Of a stretch of DNA of 64,000 nucleotides, positions 1-9,972 are shown one piece after another. Where the stretch lies: contig NZ_AZUI01000001.1 in NCBI RefSeq assembly GCF_000526995.1, positions 992,001 to 1,056,000 on the forward strand. The letters are read 5' to 3'. The notes beneath the pieces are model-generated. The model saw nothing but the letters and a program-made list of their open reading frames with translations, did not search any database and was not told the DNA's origin. The position numbers and the translations under genes are program-made. Each line of letters begins with the position of its first letter. Position 1 is the first letter of the stretch. This DNA is from Lacrimispora indolis DSM 755. Lineage in GTDB: Bacteria; Bacillota; Clostridia; Lachnospirales; Lachnospiraceae.

Positions 1-7
1 CTATAGC

Positions 8-36
8 ATTATAACACTCTTTATTTTAAAATGCAA
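8..36 (-). promoter_or_regulatory. promoter of the next ribosomal operon (beyond the left edge)
   Basis: On the minus strand a -35 TTGCAT (31-36) and a -10 TATAAT (8-13) are separated by exactly 17 bases. It fires leftwards out of the window, where rpmJ-rpsM-rpsK-rpsD would be expected after infA. The A-rich sequence just upstream (AAAAAGTGCTTGCA) is shared word for word with the S10 promoter. Between infA and this promoter are two short hairpins, GCCTG/CAGGC (83-97) and GCCTTTT/AAAAGGC (99-115), without a clear U-run, so I do not call a terminator. Confidence 0.75.
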
Positions 37-118
37 GCACTTTTTCCTATATATTTATTAACCCTTTACCCTGGCGTGTCGCGCCTGAGAAACAGGCAGC
101 CTTTTATGAAAAGGCGCC

Positions 119-337
119 CTATTTGTCTCTCCAGATGATACGTCCCTTGCTTAAATCATAGGGGGACATCTCAATGGTCACTTTATCTCCCGGTAAAATA
201 CGAATGTAGTTCATGCGAAGTTTTCCGCTGATGTGAGCCAGTACCTGATGGCCATTTTCCAGTTCTACCTGGAACATGGCATTGGGAAGCTTCTCCACAA
301 CGGTTCCTTCAATTTCAATAACATCTGCTTTTGACAT
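119..337 (-). CDS. infA: translation initiation factor IF-1
   Basis: IF-1 binds the A site of the 30S subunit during initiation. At 72 residues it has the exact family length and is a single S1-like OB fold; the typical [13 protein letters not shown] start and the core [17 protein letters not shown] are present. It is the last gene of the spc operon here, after map and the KOW protein. The next gene expected downstream, rpmJ, is not between it and the window edge; instead a new promoter begins at 36. Confidence 0.98.
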   Translation of the reverse strand: MSKADVIEIEGTVVEKLPNAMFQVELENGHQVLAHISGKLRMNYIRILPGDKVTIEMSPYDLSKGRIIWRDK

Positions 338-342
338 AAAGC

Positions 343-624
343 TTACCTCCTAACAACCTGTTCTTCTCTTTTGAAACATCTGATGAAATGTTTGATCTCT
401 TCATCGGTGACTGATTTATTTTCCCTGATTTTCGTTCCAGGGGAATGTTTCTCCCATAAAAGGGCTTCCACATGCTTTTTCTTTTTCTTCTTCGGGCAGT
501 CCAGACGTCTGTATTTTCCGTCCACCAGATATATATATTCCCCTTCCTCCCGTAATATGAAGAAATAACCGCCTTTATCGTGTCCTGCCACAGATCTTAC
601 AAATGCTCCGGTGCCTAACATCAT
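343..624 (-). CDS. small KOW-domain RNA-binding protein (L14e-like)
   Basis: About 93 residues, with an N-terminal KOW motif ([14 protein letters not shown], then [14 protein letters not shown]) followed by a run of six lysines and a basic helical tail. Firmicutes commonly carry such an L14e/L27e-like KOW protein between map and infA; its function is not established, but ribosome or rRNA contact is likely. I place the start at the ATG at 624 because GAGG lies 8 bases upstream, inside the map stop region. Longer GTG/ATG starts (675, 645) would overlap map and have no properly spaced site. Confidence 0.85.
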   Translation of the reverse strand: MMLGTGAFVRSVAGHDKGGYFFILREEGEYIYLVDGKYRRLDCPKKKKKKHVEALLWEKHSPGTKIRENKSVTDEEIKHFIRCFKREEQVVRR

Positions 625-634
625 GGACACTTCC

Positions 635-1399
635 TCATCGGACATGGGAAACCAGAGAAAGGATCTCCGGTTCACCCTCCGTGATCAGTACGGTATTTTC
701 GTAATGGGCGGAAAGGTTTCCATCTTCTGTTACAACGGTCCAATCGTCGTCAAGCCATACGACCTCAGGCGTTCCCCCATTGATCATGGGTTCGATGGCC
801 AGAGTCATTCCCGGCTTTAATTTGATTCCCCGTCTTTTCCGTGCAAAGTTCGGTACCTCTGGCTCCTCATGCAAATGAGAGCCGATTCCATGGCCTACCA
901 GATCCCGGACAACTCCAAAGCCAAACTTTTCCGCATAGTTCTGGATTGCAGCAGATATATCATTCAGATGATTGCCAGATTTTGCAAATTTAATCCCTTC
1001 AAAGAAACATTGTCTTGTCACTTCTATGAGCTGTCCTGCGAAAGGAGTGATCTCTCCGATCCCGTAAGTCCTTGCTGCATCGGAATGATATCCTTTGTAA
1101 ATAACTCCGGCATCCAGACTTACGATATCGCCCTCTGCTAAAACACGCTTCTTACTTGGAATCCCGTGAACCACCTCATCGTTTACGGAAACGCAGATGG
1201 ATGCAGGATAACCATTATAATTCAGGAAAGAGGGCGTACAGCCATAACTCCTTATGATTTCTTCTCCCAGATGATCAATATCCCAGGTTGTCATTCCCGG
1301 CTTCAAGGCTTTTGAAAGCTCTTCATGAGTTTTACAAAGAATCTTTCCTGCCTCTCTCATAAGTTCTATCTCTCTTGCAGATTTGATCGTAACTGACAT
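635..1399 (-). CDS. map: methionine aminopeptidase type I
   Basis: Removes the initiator methionine from new proteins. 254 residues, pita-bread fold, with all five metal ligands visible: the two Asp in LDAGVIYKGYHSDAARTYG, the His in GHGIGSHLHEEPEVPN, and the Glu in AIEPMI and in the C-terminal EDGNLSAHYENTV. It lacks the N-terminal SH3 or zinc extension of other subclasses, so it is class Ia. It follows adk by 3 bases in the spc operon. Confidence 0.97.
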   Translation of the reverse strand: MSVTIKSAREIELMREAGKILCKTHEELSKALKPGMTTWDIDHLGEEIIRSYGCTPSFLNYNGYPASICVSVNDEVVHGIPSKKRVLAEGDIVSLDAGVIYKGYHSDAARTYGIGEITPFAGQLIEVTRQCFFEGIKFAKSGNHLNDISAAIQNYAEKFGFGVVRDLVGHGIGSHLHEEPEVPNFARKRRGIKLKPGMTLAIEPMINGGTPEVVWLDDDWTVVTEDGNLSAHYENTVLITEGEPEILSLVSHVR

Positions 1400-1402
1400 A
1401 AA

Positions 1403-2047
1403 CTATGCTCCTAAAACAGCAGAGATGTCCGAGAACACCTTGCTTAAATCCTGTGTTCCATCGATATTCACCAGTACACCTGCTTCCTTATAATAATCGA
1501 TCAGAGGTTTCGTCTGATCATGGTAGACCGACAAACGTCTTTTAACAGTTTCCGGCTTATCATCATCCCGCAGGACAAGACCTGCCCCGCATACATCACA
1601 TACATCGGGAACCCTGCTTGGATTATACACAATGTGATATGTAGCTCCACAGGCAATACAGGCACGGCGGCCTGCCATTCTGTCTATAATCTTCTCATCC
1701 GGTACGTCTACATTAATCGCAAAGTCAATCTTCTGCCCCATCTCAGAAAGTGCCTTTTTAAGGCTTTCAGCCTGCGGAATGGTTCTAGGAAAACCATCCA
1801 GTACGTATCCGTTTACACAGTCTTCCTTCTGAATGCGGTCCATGAGCATCCCAATGGTCAGTTCATCCGGCACAAGAGCACCCTGATCCATGTATTCCTT
1901 TGCCTTCCTGCCTAACTCTGTCCCCTCCTTGATGTTGGAGCGAAAAATGTCTCCGGTAGAAATATGGGGAATCTGATACCTTTCGGCAATCTTTTTTGCC
2001 TGGGTGCCTTTGCCGGCACCAGGAGCACCTAACATGATAATTTTCAT
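1403..2047 (-). CDS. adk: adenylate kinase
   Basis: Interconverts ATP + AMP and 2 ADP. 214 residues, long-lid form. The P-loop is GAPGAGKGTQA at the N-terminus; the AMP-binding motif DGFPRT is at about residue 84. The lid carries four cysteines (CIACG and CDVCG) replacing the Gram-negative lid residues, i.e. the zinc-binding lid typical of Gram-positives. Preceded by an AGGGAGGG ribosome site. The 98-base gap to secY contains a 15-bp-arm hairpin. Confidence 0.98.
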   Translation of the reverse strand: MKIIMLGAPGAGKGTQAKKIAERYQIPHISTGDIFRSNIKEGTELGRKAKEYMDQGALVPDELTIGMLMDRIQKEDCVNGYVLDGFPRTIPQAESLKKALSEMGQKIDFAINVDVPDEKIIDRMAGRRACIACGATYHIVYNPSRVPDVCDVCGAGLVLRDDDKPETVKRRLSVYHDQTKPLIDYYKEAGVLVNIDGTQDLSKVFSDISAVLGA

Positions 2048-2104
2048 AGACAGTCCCTCCCTTACATGAAATACATAACTTCTTTAAGGATAATAATACA
2101 AATT

Positions 2105-2137
2105 CCAAGAAAAACACGCCGCGCGTGTTTCTCTTGG
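2105..2137 (-). other. strong hairpin in the secY-adk spacer
   Basis: The arms CCAAGAAAAACACGC (2105-2119) and GCGTGTTTCTCTTGG (2123-2137) pair almost perfectly around a 3-base loop. On the transcribed (minus) strand it is followed by AATTTG rather than a U-run, so it is not a classical terminator. It may be an RNA-processing or stability element in the long spc transcript. Confidence 0.45.
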
Positions 2138-2145
2138 TTTGTCCT

Positions 2146-3468
2146 CTAATCGTTTAAAAAGCCTTTATAATAGCGCACAAGCATCTGAGATTCAATCGCC
2201 TTTAACGTTTCTAAGACTACGCTGACGATGATGATCAAGGATGTGCCGCCGAATGATAAACGGCTTACATTGAATAAACCGGACACCATGATCGGAACGA
2301 TACAGATAATCGTCAGGCCGCATGCGCCTATAAATACGATATAGTTTAAAATAGAATTGAGGTAATCGCTGGTAGGCTTTCCTGGGCGGATACCCGGGAT
2401 AAAGCCGCCGGACTTCTTCATGTTATTCGCAACTTCAAGCGGGTTAAACGTAATTGATGTATAGAAGTAAGCGAACACAATAATAAGTGCCACGTAAACG
2501 GCCAGGCCGATAGTATACACCGGTCTTTCCGGCTTGAACCAGCTGGAAGAGTTCAGCGCCGCCAAAATGTGGCCTCCAATGCTGTTGTAGTTGATACTCG
2601 CCCCAAAGAACTGGGAGATTACAACCGGGAACGACATAATGGAGGAAGCGAAAATCACCGGAATAACGCCGGCTGTATTCACTTTTAACGGAATATTGGT
2701 GGCTTGGCCGCCGACCATCTTCCGTCCCTGCATCTTTTTGGAATACTGTACTGGAATCCTTCTCTCTCCATCCTGAAGGATAATAACAAATACCACGATT
2801 GCCACAATAACAGCAATGATAACAATGGCTGCAACTGCTGCTACGGCAACCGATTTTCCAGACATAAATCTGGTATATAAGGTTGACGCATCAGTCGGAA
2901 AGCTGGAAATGATGTTAAATGACAGGACCATGGAAATACCATTGCCTACACCCTTTTCCGTAATCCGCTCACCGATCCACATCAGAAGAGCACTTCCTGC
3001 CGTCATGGTTGCAACAGCGATAATAATGCTTAAGGCATTAAATTCTTTTAACAGACCCTGGCCGCCGAATCCGACCGCCATAGCGACGGACTCGATCAAA
3101 GCCAGACCAACTGTTACGTAACGGGTGTATTCTGCAATCTTTTTTCTTCCGTCTTCACCATCTCGCTGCATTTCCTCAAGCTTTGGAATCGCAATGGTCA
3201 AAAGCTGCATGATGATGGAAGATGTGATGTAAGGGGTAATGCTCAGAGCGAACACGGACATGTTGGTAAAAGAGCTGCCAGTCATGGCGTTGAAAAATCC
3301 AAACGCATCGTTGTTCTGCTGAGCAAAAAAATCTTTGAAAAAGCTTGTTTCAACTCCTGGAATCGGCAGCTGAGAACCGATTCTGGTAACCACCAGCATC
3401 AGGAACGTAAAGATGAGTTTCTTTCTTAAGTCCTTGATCTTGAATGCATTACGGAGTGTTTTTAACAT
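2146..3468 (-). CDS. secY: preprotein translocase subunit SecY
   Basis: Central channel of the Sec translocon in the cytoplasmic membrane. 440 residues, ten predicted membrane segments; the N-terminal LRKKLIFTFLMLVVTRIGSQ, the cytoplasmic loop RRIPVQYSKKM and the C-terminal loop GFIPGIRPGKPT are family hallmarks. Starts one base after the rplO stop, so it is translationally linked to the ribosomal genes. Confidence 0.98.
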   Translation of the reverse strand: MLKTLRNAFKIKDLRKKLIFTFLMLVVTRIGSQLPIPGVETSFFKDFFAQQNNDAFGFFNAMTGSSFTNMSVFALSITPYITSSIIMQLLTIAIPKLEEMQRDGEDGRKKIAEYTRYVTVGLALIESVAMAVGFGGQGLLKEFNALSIIIAVATMTAGSALLMWIGERITEKGVGNGISMVLSFNIISSFPTDASTLYTRFMSGKSVAVAAVAAIVIIAVIVAIVVFVIILQDGERRIPVQYSKKMQGRKMVGGQATNIPLKVNTAGVIPVIFASSIMSFPVVISQFFGASINYNSIGGHILAALNSSSWFKPERPVYTIGLAVYVALIIVFAYFYTSITFNPLEVANNMKKSGGFIPGIRPGKPTSDYLNSILNYIVFIGACGLTIICIVPIMVSGLFNVSRLSFGGTSLIIIVSVVLETLKAIESQMLVRYYKGFLND

Positions 3469-3469
3469 A

Positions 3470-3910
3470 TTAGATCACCTCGCAGGTTCCACCTAAAGCC
3501 TCGATTTTGGTTTTTGCGCCTTCGCTGAAAGCATCTACCTTTACTGTAAGCTTTTTGGTTAATTCTCCATTTCCAAGGATCTTAACACCGTCACGCGGAT
3601 TCTTAACAATACCGCTCTCTATTAAAGTTTCAACAGTAACAACCGTATCGTTTTCGAATGCCTCTAATGCATTTACATTGATACCGATAATGGTTTTAGT
3701 ATTTCTATTTGTAAAGCCTCTCTTAGGAATACGTCTGTATAAAGGCATCTGGCCGCCTTCAAAACCTGGTCTGGTAGCACCGGAACGTGCCTTCTGTCCC
3801 TTATGACCCTTACCTGCTGTCTTGCCGTTTCCTGAACCATGTCCGCGGCCTCTTCTGAAGTTGTCGCTGTGTTTGGAACCTAACGCAGGCTGTAAATTTG
3901 ATAAATCCAT
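3470..3910 (-). CDS. rplO: 50S ribosomal protein L15
   Basis: Binds 23S rRNA late in 50S assembly. 146 residues from the ATG at 3910, chosen because GGAGG is 8 bases upstream; a GTG nine bases earlier lies against the ribosome site. Basic glycine-rich N-terminus with [20 protein letters not shown], then [18 protein letters not shown], all standard. Between rpmD and secY as in other Firmicutes. Confidence 0.98.
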   Translation of the reverse strand: MDLSNLQPALGSKHSDNFRRGRGHGSGNGKTAGKGHKGQKARSGATRPGFEGGQMPLYRRIPKRGFTNRNTKTIIGINVNALEAFENDTVVTVETLIESGIVKNPRDGVKILGNGELTKKLTVKVDAFSEGAKTKIEALGGTCEVI

Positions 3911-3936
3911 CGCTTGCACCTCCTTACTGTATTCTC

Positions 3937-4119
3937 TTAAATCTCTTCAACTTTTACTAAATGACGCACGTTGGCGATCATACCTCTGACCGCGTTATTG
4001 TCCGGCATTTCAACTGTCTTATGAAGCTTCTTTAAGCCTAATGCTTCAACGGTTGCTTTATGCTTCGGAACTGCGCCGATCGGGGATTTCACCAATGTGA
4101 TTTTTAATTTATCTGCCAT
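3937..4119 (-). CDS. rpmD: 50S ribosomal protein L30
   Basis: 60 residues, prokaryotic short form; [19 protein letters not shown] and [15 protein letters not shown] are characteristic. The ATG at 4119 is preferred because the ribosome site GGAGG is 8 bases ahead; the ATG six bases upstream is too close. Follows rpsE with a 13-base gap. Confidence 0.97.
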   Translation of the reverse strand: MADKLKITLVKSPIGAVPKHKATVEALGLKKLHKTVEMPDNNAVRGMIANVRHLVKVEEI

Positions 4120-4132
4120 TTTCATATCCTCC

Positions 4133-4642
4133 TTAGCCTAAAATCTCTTCTACAGATTTGCCGCGAAGCTTTGCAACTTCCTCAGGAGTTTTTAACCGGG
4201 TTAATCCCTCGATAGTAGCTAAAACTACATTGGTCTTATTATTGGAACCTAAGGACTTAGAATGAATATTCTTAATACCTGCAAGCTCTAAAACCGCACG
4301 TGCAGGGCCTCCTGCGATAACTCCTGTACCTTCGTTAGCTCTCTTAAGAAGTACAGATGCACTTCCGAATTTACCGATCAGGTCATGAGGAATGCTGCTG
4401 TTCTCATCAATGGGAACCGCAACCATGTTCTTAACGGCAGCCTCTTTTCCCTTACGGATTGCTTCTGGAACTTCACCGGCTTTGCCAAGACCAGCACCTA
4501 CGTGGCCATTGCCATCACCTACGACTACTAAAGCAGAGAATCTCATGGTACGTCCACCTTTAACGGTTTTAGATACGCGCTTGATAGCAACTACTCTGTC
4601 GTTTAATTCTAACTGACTTGCCTCAAAAATTGTACGTTTCAC
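4133..4642 (-). CDS. rpsE: 30S ribosomal protein S5
   Basis: 169 residues: N-terminal dsRNA-binding S5 domain ([20 protein letters not shown], the KTVKGG loop where spectinomycin-resistance changes arise, here wild-type-like), then the C-terminal domain with [17 protein letters not shown]. Sits between rplR and rpmD. Confidence 0.98.
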   Translation of the reverse strand: MKRTIFEASQLELNDRVVAIKRVSKTVKGGRTMRFSALVVVGDGNGHVGAGLGKAGEVPEAIRKGKEAAVKNMVAVPIDENSSIPHDLIGKFGSASVLLKRANEGTGVIAGGPARAVLELAGIKNIHSKSLGSNNKTNVVLATIEGLTRLKTPEEVAKLRGKSVEEILG

Positions 4643-4662
4643 GCTGTCATTCTCCTCTCTAC

Positions 4663-5031
4663 TTAGAATTCCAGACCAGCTTCTCTGGCTGCGTCTGCTA
4701 ATGCCTGAATCTTACCCTGATATATAAATCCGCCTCTGTCAAAGACAACTTCTTTGATTCCTTTTTCAATGGCTCTCTTTGCCACTACGGTACCTACATA
4801 TGCTGCAGCATCAACGTCGTTAGTTTTCTCTAATTCTGCCTTTACTTCTTTTTCTACTGTAGAAGCAGCGACTAAAGTCTTACCAACTGTATCGTCAATA
4901 ATTTGAGCATACATATGATTATTGCTTCTAAACACAGCTAAACGCGGTCTTTCTGCAGTGCCTGCAAAACGGTTACGTAATCTGTTGTGTTTTTTAACGC
5001 GAACTTCGCTTCTTGACTGTTTGCTAACCAT
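4663..5031 (-). CDS. rplR: 50S ribosomal protein L18
   Basis: Binds 5S rRNA together with L5. 122 residues with a basic N-terminus ([19 protein letters not shown]), [20 protein letters not shown] in the centre and the conserved C-terminal [20 protein letters not shown]. Confidence 0.98.
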   Translation of the reverse strand: MVSKQSRSEVRVKKHNRLRNRFAGTAERPRLAVFRSNNHMYAQIIDDTVGKTLVAASTVEKEVKAELEKTNDVDAAAYVGTVVAKRAIEKGIKEVVFDRGGFIYQGKIQALADAAREAGLEF

Positions 5032-5048
5032 CTTTACACTCTCCTTAA

Positions 5049-5591
5049 TTATTTCTTACCAGTCTTACCAACTTTACGTCTGATCACTTCGTCAGCATAC
5101 TTGATACCCTTGCCCTTATACGGTTCAGGTCTTCTCTTATCTCTGATTTCAGCAGCGTACTGGCCAACTTTTTCTTTATCGATACCTTTAATAATGATGA
5201 CGTTCTGTCCTTCCATGGTAGATTCGATGCCTTCGGGATCTTCCATCTCTACCGGGTGGGAATAGCCAAGAGAAAGAACCAGTTTCTTGCCCTGCTTCTG
5301 TGCTCTGTAGCCAACACCATTGATTTCAAGCTTTTTCTCATAACCGTTGGTAACACCAACGACCATGTTGTTTACTAAGGTTCTTGTCAGACCGTGCAAG
5401 GATTTCATCTTCTTTAAATCGTTAGGTCTTGTAACAACGATATGACCATCTTCTTCTTTGATTGTCATCTCAGATGGCAACACTCTTTCAAGAGTTCCCT
5501 TAGGACCTTTTACAGTCACTTTATTATTTTCTGCGATTGCAACAGTTACGCCTGCCGGAACCGCGATAGGCATTCTTCCTATACGTGACAT
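5049..5591 (-). CDS. rplF: 50S ribosomal protein L6
   Basis: 180 residues, the usual two tandem L6 folds; starts [15 protein letters not shown] and carries the C-terminal signature [19 protein letters not shown]. Preceded by a 67-base gap to rpsH, longer than most gaps in this operon. Confidence 0.98.
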   Translation of the reverse strand: MSRIGRMPIAVPAGVTVAIAENNKVTVKGPKGTLERVLPSEMTIKEEDGHIVVTRPNDLKKMKSLHGLTRTLVNNMVVGVTNGYEKKLEINGVGYRAQKQGKKLVLSLGYSHPVEMEDPEGIESTMEGQNVIIIKGIDKEKVGQYAAEIRDKRRPEPYKGKGIKYADEVIRRKVGKTGKK

Positions 5592-5658
5592 GCCGTTTAC
5601 CTCCTTAAATTTTCGGAAAGAACTTTGCGCTCCTTCTGTTTTCAGATGCTTCTGTTAA

Positions 5659-6060
5659 TTACCAAACAAATGCCAGTACTTCTCCGCCGATACCTATAGT
5701 GCGTGCATCCTTATCGGTAATTACGCCCTGGTTTGTGGAGATAATAGCTGTTCCTAAACCGCCAAGTACTTTAGGTAACTCTTCCTTGTTTGCGTATACA
5801 CGTAAACCTGGCTTGGAGATTCTCTTAATACCTGTAATGATTTTCTCATTCTTATCTTTACCGTATTTTAAGGTGATCCTGATGGTCTGGAATGCACCGT
5901 CTTCTACGACATCATATTTTTTAATGTATCCCTCTTTTACAAGGATATCAGCAATAGCTAATTTCATCTTAGATGAAGGTACATCTACTGTATCATGTTT
6001 TGCAGTATTTGCATTACGGATTCTTGTAAGCATATCTGCGATTGGATCGCTCATAGTCAT
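5659..6060 (-). CDS. rpsH: 30S ribosomal protein S8
   Basis: 133 residues; the N-terminal [14 protein letters not shown] and the C-terminal [14 protein letters not shown] plus GGEVLAFVW are diagnostic. S8 binds helix 21 of 16S rRNA; in enterobacteria it also represses the spc operon, but I see no obvious S8-target mimic here. Confidence 0.98.
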   Translation of the reverse strand: MTMSDPIADMLTRIRNANTAKHDTVDVPSSKMKLAIADILVKEGYIKKYDVVEDGAFQTIRITLKYGKDKNEKIITGIKRISKPGLRVYANKEELPKVLGGLGTAIISTNQGVITDKDARTIGIGGEVLAFVW

Positions 6061-6084
6061 TTTGAAATTGCCTCCTTCCTTATT

Positions 6085-6270
6085 TTACCAGCTTGCTTTT
6101 CTAACGCCTGGGATCTGGCCCTTGTATGCTAATTCACGGAAGCAGATTCTGCAGATTCCGTATTTTCTTAAATAAGCATGTGGACGACCACAGATTCTGC
6201 AGCGATTGTATTCTCTTGTGGAGAATTTTGCAGGTCTCTGCTGTTTGATCTTCATTGAAGTCTTTGCCAT
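6085..6270 (-). CDS. rpsN: 30S ribosomal protein S14, zinc type Z
   Basis: 61 residues, the short zinc-ribbon form. Four cysteines at residues 24, 27, 40 and 43 (CRICG and CRICF) form the metal site. The usual C-terminus [11 protein letters not shown] is intact. Located between rplE and rpsH. Confidence 0.98.
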   Translation of the reverse strand: MAKTSMKIKQQRPAKFSTREYNRCRICGRPHAYLRKYGICRICFRELAYKGQIPGVRKASW

Positions 6271-6285
6271 GGATTCTTCCTCCTA

Positions 6286-6825
6286 CTATTTTGCAAATGG
6301 CATATTGAATAATGTCAAAAGTTCACGGGCTTCTTCGTCTGTCTTAGCGGTAGTAACGAAAATAACGTCCATACCTCTTACCTTGTCAACTTTATCGTAC
6401 TCAATTTCAGGGAAAATAAGCTGTTCCTTAATGCCAAGAGCGTAGTTTCCTCTGCCGTCGAATGCATTAGGATTTACACCTCTGAAGTCACGTACACGAG
6501 GAAGCGCAAGGTTGATCAGACGATCAGCAAATTCATACATTCTCTGACCGCGTAAGGTTACTTTGCAGCCAATCGGCATACCTTCTCTGATTTTGAAGTT
6601 TGCAATTGATTTCTTAGCTTTTGTCAAGACTGCCTTCTGACCGGAGATGATTTCTAAATCTCTTACTGCAGAGTCTAAAATCTTGGCATTTTCCTTTGCT
6701 TCACCAATACCCATATTGATGACAATCTTATTTAACTTCGGCACTTCCATGACGTTCTTATATCCAAATTTCTTGATCATAGCTTCTACGATCTCTGTCT
6801 GGTATATCTCTTTTAATCTAGCCAA
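6286..6825 (-). CDS. rplE: 50S ribosomal protein L5
   Basis: 179 residues; contacts 5S rRNA and the P-site t[15 protein letters not shown] near residue 33, the [17 protein letters not shown] loop and [17 protein letters not shown] are conserved. Starts 21 bases after rplX. Confidence 0.98.
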   Translation of the reverse strand: MARLKEIYQTEIVEAMIKKFGYKNVMEVPKLNKIVINMGIGEAKENAKILDSAVRDLEIISGQKAVLTKAKKSIANFKIREGMPIGCKVTLRGQRMYEFADRLINLALPRVRDFRGVNPNAFDGRGNYALGIKEQLIFPEIEYDKVDKVRGMDVIFVTTAKTDEEARELLTLFNMPFAK

Positions 6826-6846
6826 TTTTTATTCCTCCTCTCCGAA

Positions 6847-7152
6847 TTAGTCAATTACTTTACCGGTCGCTTTTGCAACACGGACTTTTTTGCCGTCTTT
6901 TACTTCAAAACCAACTCTGGTCGCTTTTCCGTCAACAACAAGCATTACGTTGGAGATATCAAGTGCAGCTTCTTTCTGTATGATACCACCCTGTGGGCTG
7001 CCTGGGCCTGGCTTTACATGCTTTGTGATCATGTTGATGCCTTCCACTACCACTCTGTTATTCTTCGTATCTATGTGAAGAACTTTGCCCTGTTTGTCTT
7101 TATCTTTTCCTGCGATAACCTTTACCAGGTCATCTCTTTTAATTTTATGCAC
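6847..7152 (-). CDS. rplX: 50S ribosomal protein L24
   Basis: 101 residues with an N-terminal KOW motif (VKVIAGKDKDKQGKVLHI), then GINMITKHVKPGPGSPQGGI. One of the two initiators of 50S assembly. Gap of 14 bases from rplN. Confidence 0.98.
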   Translation of the reverse strand: MHKIKRDDLVKVIAGKDKDKQGKVLHIDTKNNRVVVEGINMITKHVKPGPGSPQGGIIQKEAALDISNVMLVVDGKATRVGFEVKDGKKVRVAKATGKVID

Positions 7153-7166
7153 AGTCCGACACCTCC

Positions 7167-7535
7167 TTATAATACTTCTGGAGCTAAGGAAACAATCTTC
7201 ATGAACTGTTTCTCTCTTAACTCTCTGGCAACCGGTCCAAAGATACGAGTTCCTTTTGGAGTCTTGTCATCTTTGATAATTACGGCAGCATTCTCATCGA
7301 ACTTGATATAGGAACCGTCTTTGCGGCGTGCACCCTTAACGGTGCGTACAACTACGGCCTTTACAACGTCGCCCTTTTTAACAACACCACCAGGCGTTGC
7401 ATCTTTTACGCTGGCAACGATAACATCACCAATATTAGCATATCTTCTTGTAGAGCCGCCCATAACACGGATACAAAGGATCTCTTTTGCACCGGTATTG
7501 TCGGCAACCCTTAATCTGGTTTCCTGCTGAATCAT
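7167..7535 (-). CDS. rplN: 50S ribosomal protein L14
   Basis: 122 residues, exact family length. [18 protein letters not shown] start and KRGDVVKA-like core ([17 protein letters not shown]), then [14 protein letters not shown], are diagnostic. Confidence 0.99.
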   Translation of the reverse strand: MIQQETRLRVADNTGAKEILCIRVMGGSTRRYANIGDVIVASVKDATPGGVVKKGDVVKAVVVRTVKGARRKDGSYIKFDENAAVIIKDDKTPKGTRIFGPVARELREKQFMKIVSLAPEVL

Positions 7536-7561
7536 ACCTGTTACTCCTTCCTGGAAATAAA

Positions 7562-7816
7562 TTATTTCGCTCTTCCGATAATCTCAACAAGTCTCCATCT
7601 CTTGTCTTTTGACAGCGGTCTTGTTTCCATTACTTTCACTGTATCGCCCATATTGCATTCGTTTTTCTCATCATGGGCTTTTAATTTATACGTTCTTTTT
7701 ACGATCTTGCCGTATAAAGGATGTTCTACATGGTCTTCAATCGCTACAACGATAGTCTTATCCATCTTGCTGCTCACAACCTTACCAGTACGGGTTTTTC
7801 TTAAATTTCTTTCCAC
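7562..7816 (-). CDS. rpsQ: 30S ribosomal protein S17
   Basis: 84 residues, OB fold; [17 protein letters not shown] and [19 protein letters not shown] are hallmarks, and the C-terminus [16 protein letters not shown] is intact. Separated from rpmC by a 95-base gap that holds a short palindrome. Confidence 0.98.
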   Translation of the reverse strand: MERNLRKTRTGKVVSSKMDKTIVVAIEDHVEHPLYGKIVKRTYKLKAHDEKNECNMGDTVKVMETRPLSKDKRWRLVEIIGRAK

Positions 7817-7868
7817 GTTCGGTATTCTCCTTTCGAGTTTTGGCCCTGGCGGCCCAATCTATAAGTTT

Positions 7869-7884
7869 ACACACGCTCGTGTGT
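7869..7884. other. palindrome in the rpmC-rpsQ spacer
   Basis: ACACACG and CGTGTGT arms (7869-7875, 7878-7884) form a perfect 7-bp stem around two bases. Other spacers in this operon are 3-30 bases, so this 95-base spacer is a local exception. No U-run follows on the minus strand. Confidence 0.4.
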
Positions 7885-7911
7885 GTCGTGCTTTTTTAAA
7901 AAAACTGCAAC

Positions 7912-8124
7912 TTAAGCTAATTTAGCCTTCTCAGTTATAACAGTCTGAATTCTGGCAATGTTCTTGCGAACCTCTTTGATCCTGCTTGTGTTGTCAAGCT
8001 GGTTGGTTGCATTCTGGAATCTTAAGTTGAAAAGTTCTTTCTTTGCAGCTACTAATTCTACATGCAGCTCTGCAACGGATTTTCCTTTTAATTCTTCAAC
8101 ATACTTATCAATTTTCACTGTCAT
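7912..8124 (-). CDS. rpmC: 50S ribosomal protein L29
   Basis: 70 residues, two long helices; the signature [18 protein letters not shown] is present. The start codon overlaps the rplP stop as ATGA, a sign of translational coupling. Confidence 0.97.
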   Translation of the reverse strand: MTVKIDKYVEELKGKSVAELHVELVAAKKELFNLRFQNATNQLDNTSRIKEVRKNIARIQTVITEKAKLA

Positions 8125-8546
8125 TCACCGCCTTCTAAATCTGCTTTAGCAGCAATCTTACACTTGCACGGTAACTTATGCATAGCAAGACGTAAAGCTT
8201 CACGTGCTGTTTCTTCAGGTACTCCAGCGATTTCGAATAATACACGGCCTGGTTTTACTACTGCTACCCAGTATTCCAGAGCGCCCTTACCGGAACCCAT
8301 ACGGGTTTCTGCTGGCTTTGCTGTTACAGGTTTATCCGGGAAAATCTTGATCCAGACTTTACCGCCACGCTTGATATAACGGGTCATAGCAACACGGGCT
8401 GCCTCGATCTGGTTCGATTTAATCCAGCATGGTTCTGTGGAAACTAAACCAAACTCGCCGTTGCTGATGGTATTGCCTCTTAACGCTTTACCAGCCATGG
8501 ATCCACGGAACTGTTTACGACGTTTAACTCTTTTAGGCATTAACAT
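8121..8546 (-). CDS. rplP: 50S ribosomal protein L16
   Basis: 141 residues; begins [15 protein letters not shown], matching the usual MLLPKRV start, which supports the ATG at 8546 that overlaps the rpsC stop as [24 protein letters not shown] is conserved. Organises the A-site region of the 50S subunit. Confidence 0.98.
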   Translation of the reverse strand: MLMPKRVKRRKQFRGSMAGKALRGNTISNGEFGLVSTEPCWIKSNQIEAARVAMTRYIKRGGKVWIKIFPDKPVTAKPAETRMGSGKGALEYWVAVVKPGRVLFEIAGVPEETAREALRLAMHKLPCKCKIAAKADLEGGE

Positions 8547-9202
8547 TATTTATCGCTCCCTTCCTTGTTTCCTTTAGTTGGAAGTATTTCGCCATTGTAG
8601 ATCCATACCTTAACACCGATCTTACCGAAGGTTGTATCTGCTTCAGCGAAACCATAGTCAATATCTGCTCTGAGTGTCTGTAACGGAATGGTTCCTTCGC
8701 TGTAGAACTCTGTACGAGCCATATCAGCGCCGCCAAGACGTCCTGCAACTGCAGTCTTGATGCCCTTTATGCCAGACTTCATGGAACGTCCCATGGTGGA
8801 CTTCATCGCCCGGCGGAAGGATACACGGTTCTCTAACTGCTGTGCAATGGATTCAGCTACTAACTGAGCATCTTTGTCAGGTCTTTTAATTTCCTTGATA
8901 TCAACAAATAACTTCTTATCTGTAAGCTTCTGAACTTCAACTTTTAATTTTTCAATCTCAGATCCGCCCTTGCCGATAACAACACCTGGTTTCGCTGTGT
9001 GGATTGTAACCTTCACGCGGTCAGATGCTCTTTCAATTTCGATATCAGAAATGCCGGCGCTGTATAATCTCTTCTTAAGAAACTTTCTGATCGCATAATC
9101 TTCTACCAGGTTATCTGCGAAATCAGCTTCAGCATACCATTTTGAGTTCCAGTCTTTAATAACACCGACTCTTAAGCCGTGTGGATTAACTTTCTGTCCC
9201 AT
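8546..9202 (-). CDS. rpsC: 30S ribosomal protein S3
   Basis: 218 residues. N-terminal KH domain with the GXXG-type loop in [15 protein letters not shown], followed by the C-terminal domain with [17 protein letters not shown]. Lines the mRNA entry tunnel. Confidence 0.98.
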   Translation of the reverse strand: MGQKVNPHGLRVGVIKDWNSKWYAEADFADNLVEDYAIRKFLKKRLYSAGISDIEIERASDRVKVTIHTAKPGVVIGKGGSEIEKLKVEVQKLTDKKLFVDIKEIKRPDKDAQLVAESIAQQLENRVSFRRAMKSTMGRSMKSGIKGIKTAVAGRLGGADMARTEFYSEGTIPLQTLRADIDYGFAEADTTFGKIGVKVWIYNGEILPTKGNKEGSDK

Positions 9203-9213
9203 TATTTGCCTCC

Positions 9214-9600
9214 TTATCTTTCATTAAGCACGATGGTGATATGGCTCATTCTCTTTTCGATCCTGTAAGCGCGGCCCTGTGCTCTCGGTTTTACTCTCTT
9301 CATTGTCGGTCCCTTGTTTGCAAAGCATTCCTCTACGTAAAGTTTTGCAGGGTCCATACCGTTGTTATTCTCAGCGTTAGCAACTGCTGAATTTAATAAC
9401 TTCTCTATTAAAGTAGAAGCATATCTGGGATTGTAAGTTACAATACCAAGTGCTGTCATAATATCCTTGCCTCTGATGGCGTCTAATACGAAGCATGCTT
9501 TCTGAACAGAAACCCTAGCATAGGATAACTTTGCTGATGGTCTGGTGTCCTTCACAGCATTTCTTTCTCTCTTAATCTGGCTTCTATGTCCCTTAGCCAT
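9214..9600 (-). CDS. rplV: 50S ribosomal protein L22
   Basis: 128 residues; [10 protein letters not shown] in the middle and the C-terminal beta hairpin with [19 protein letters not shown] that reaches the exit tunnel (site of macrolide-resistance changes) look wild type. Follows rpsS after 71 bases. Confidence 0.98.
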   Translation of the reverse strand: MAKGHRSQIKRERNAVKDTRPSAKLSYARVSVQKACFVLDAIRGKDIMTALGIVTYNPRYASTLIEKLLNSAVANAENNNGMDPAKLYVEECFANKGPTMKRVKPRAQGRAYRIEKRMSHITIVLNER

Positions 9601-9671
9601 TGGTGAATCCTCCTTTCAACTTTAACGCCCCCGGGAATCCGTAAGAATGCCCAAAGGTGTTTGTTTCTCTA

Positions 9672-9953
9672 CTACTTACGGCCTGACTTTTTCTCGTCTT
9701 TGCCATGTCCTCTGTAGGTTCTTGTGGCAACGAATTCACCCAGCTTATGTCCAACCATATCTTCTGTAACATATACCGGAACGTGCTTTCTGCCATCATG
9801 AACTGCAATTGTATGTCCAACCATCTGCGGGAAGATTGTAGAACGGCGGGACCAGGTCTTAATTACCTGCTTCTGTCCTGCTGCGTTCATTACATCTACT
9901 TTTTTCAGTAAATGAGCATCTGCAAATGGTCCTTTTTTAAGTGAGCGAGCCAT
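9672..9953 (-). CDS. rpsS: 30S ribosomal protein S19
   Basis: 93 residues; [12 protein letters not shown] start, [19 protein letters not shown] and the C-terminal [12 protein letters not shown] are invariant features. Forms the head of the 30S subunit with S13. Confidence 0.99.
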   Translation of the reverse strand: MARSLKKGPFADAHLLKKVDVMNAAGQKQVIKTWSRRSTIFPQMVGHTIAVHDGRKHVPVYVTEDMVGHKLGEFVATRTYRGHGKDEKKSGRK

Positions 9954-9972
9954 AGGTTCTAACCTCCTTCAA

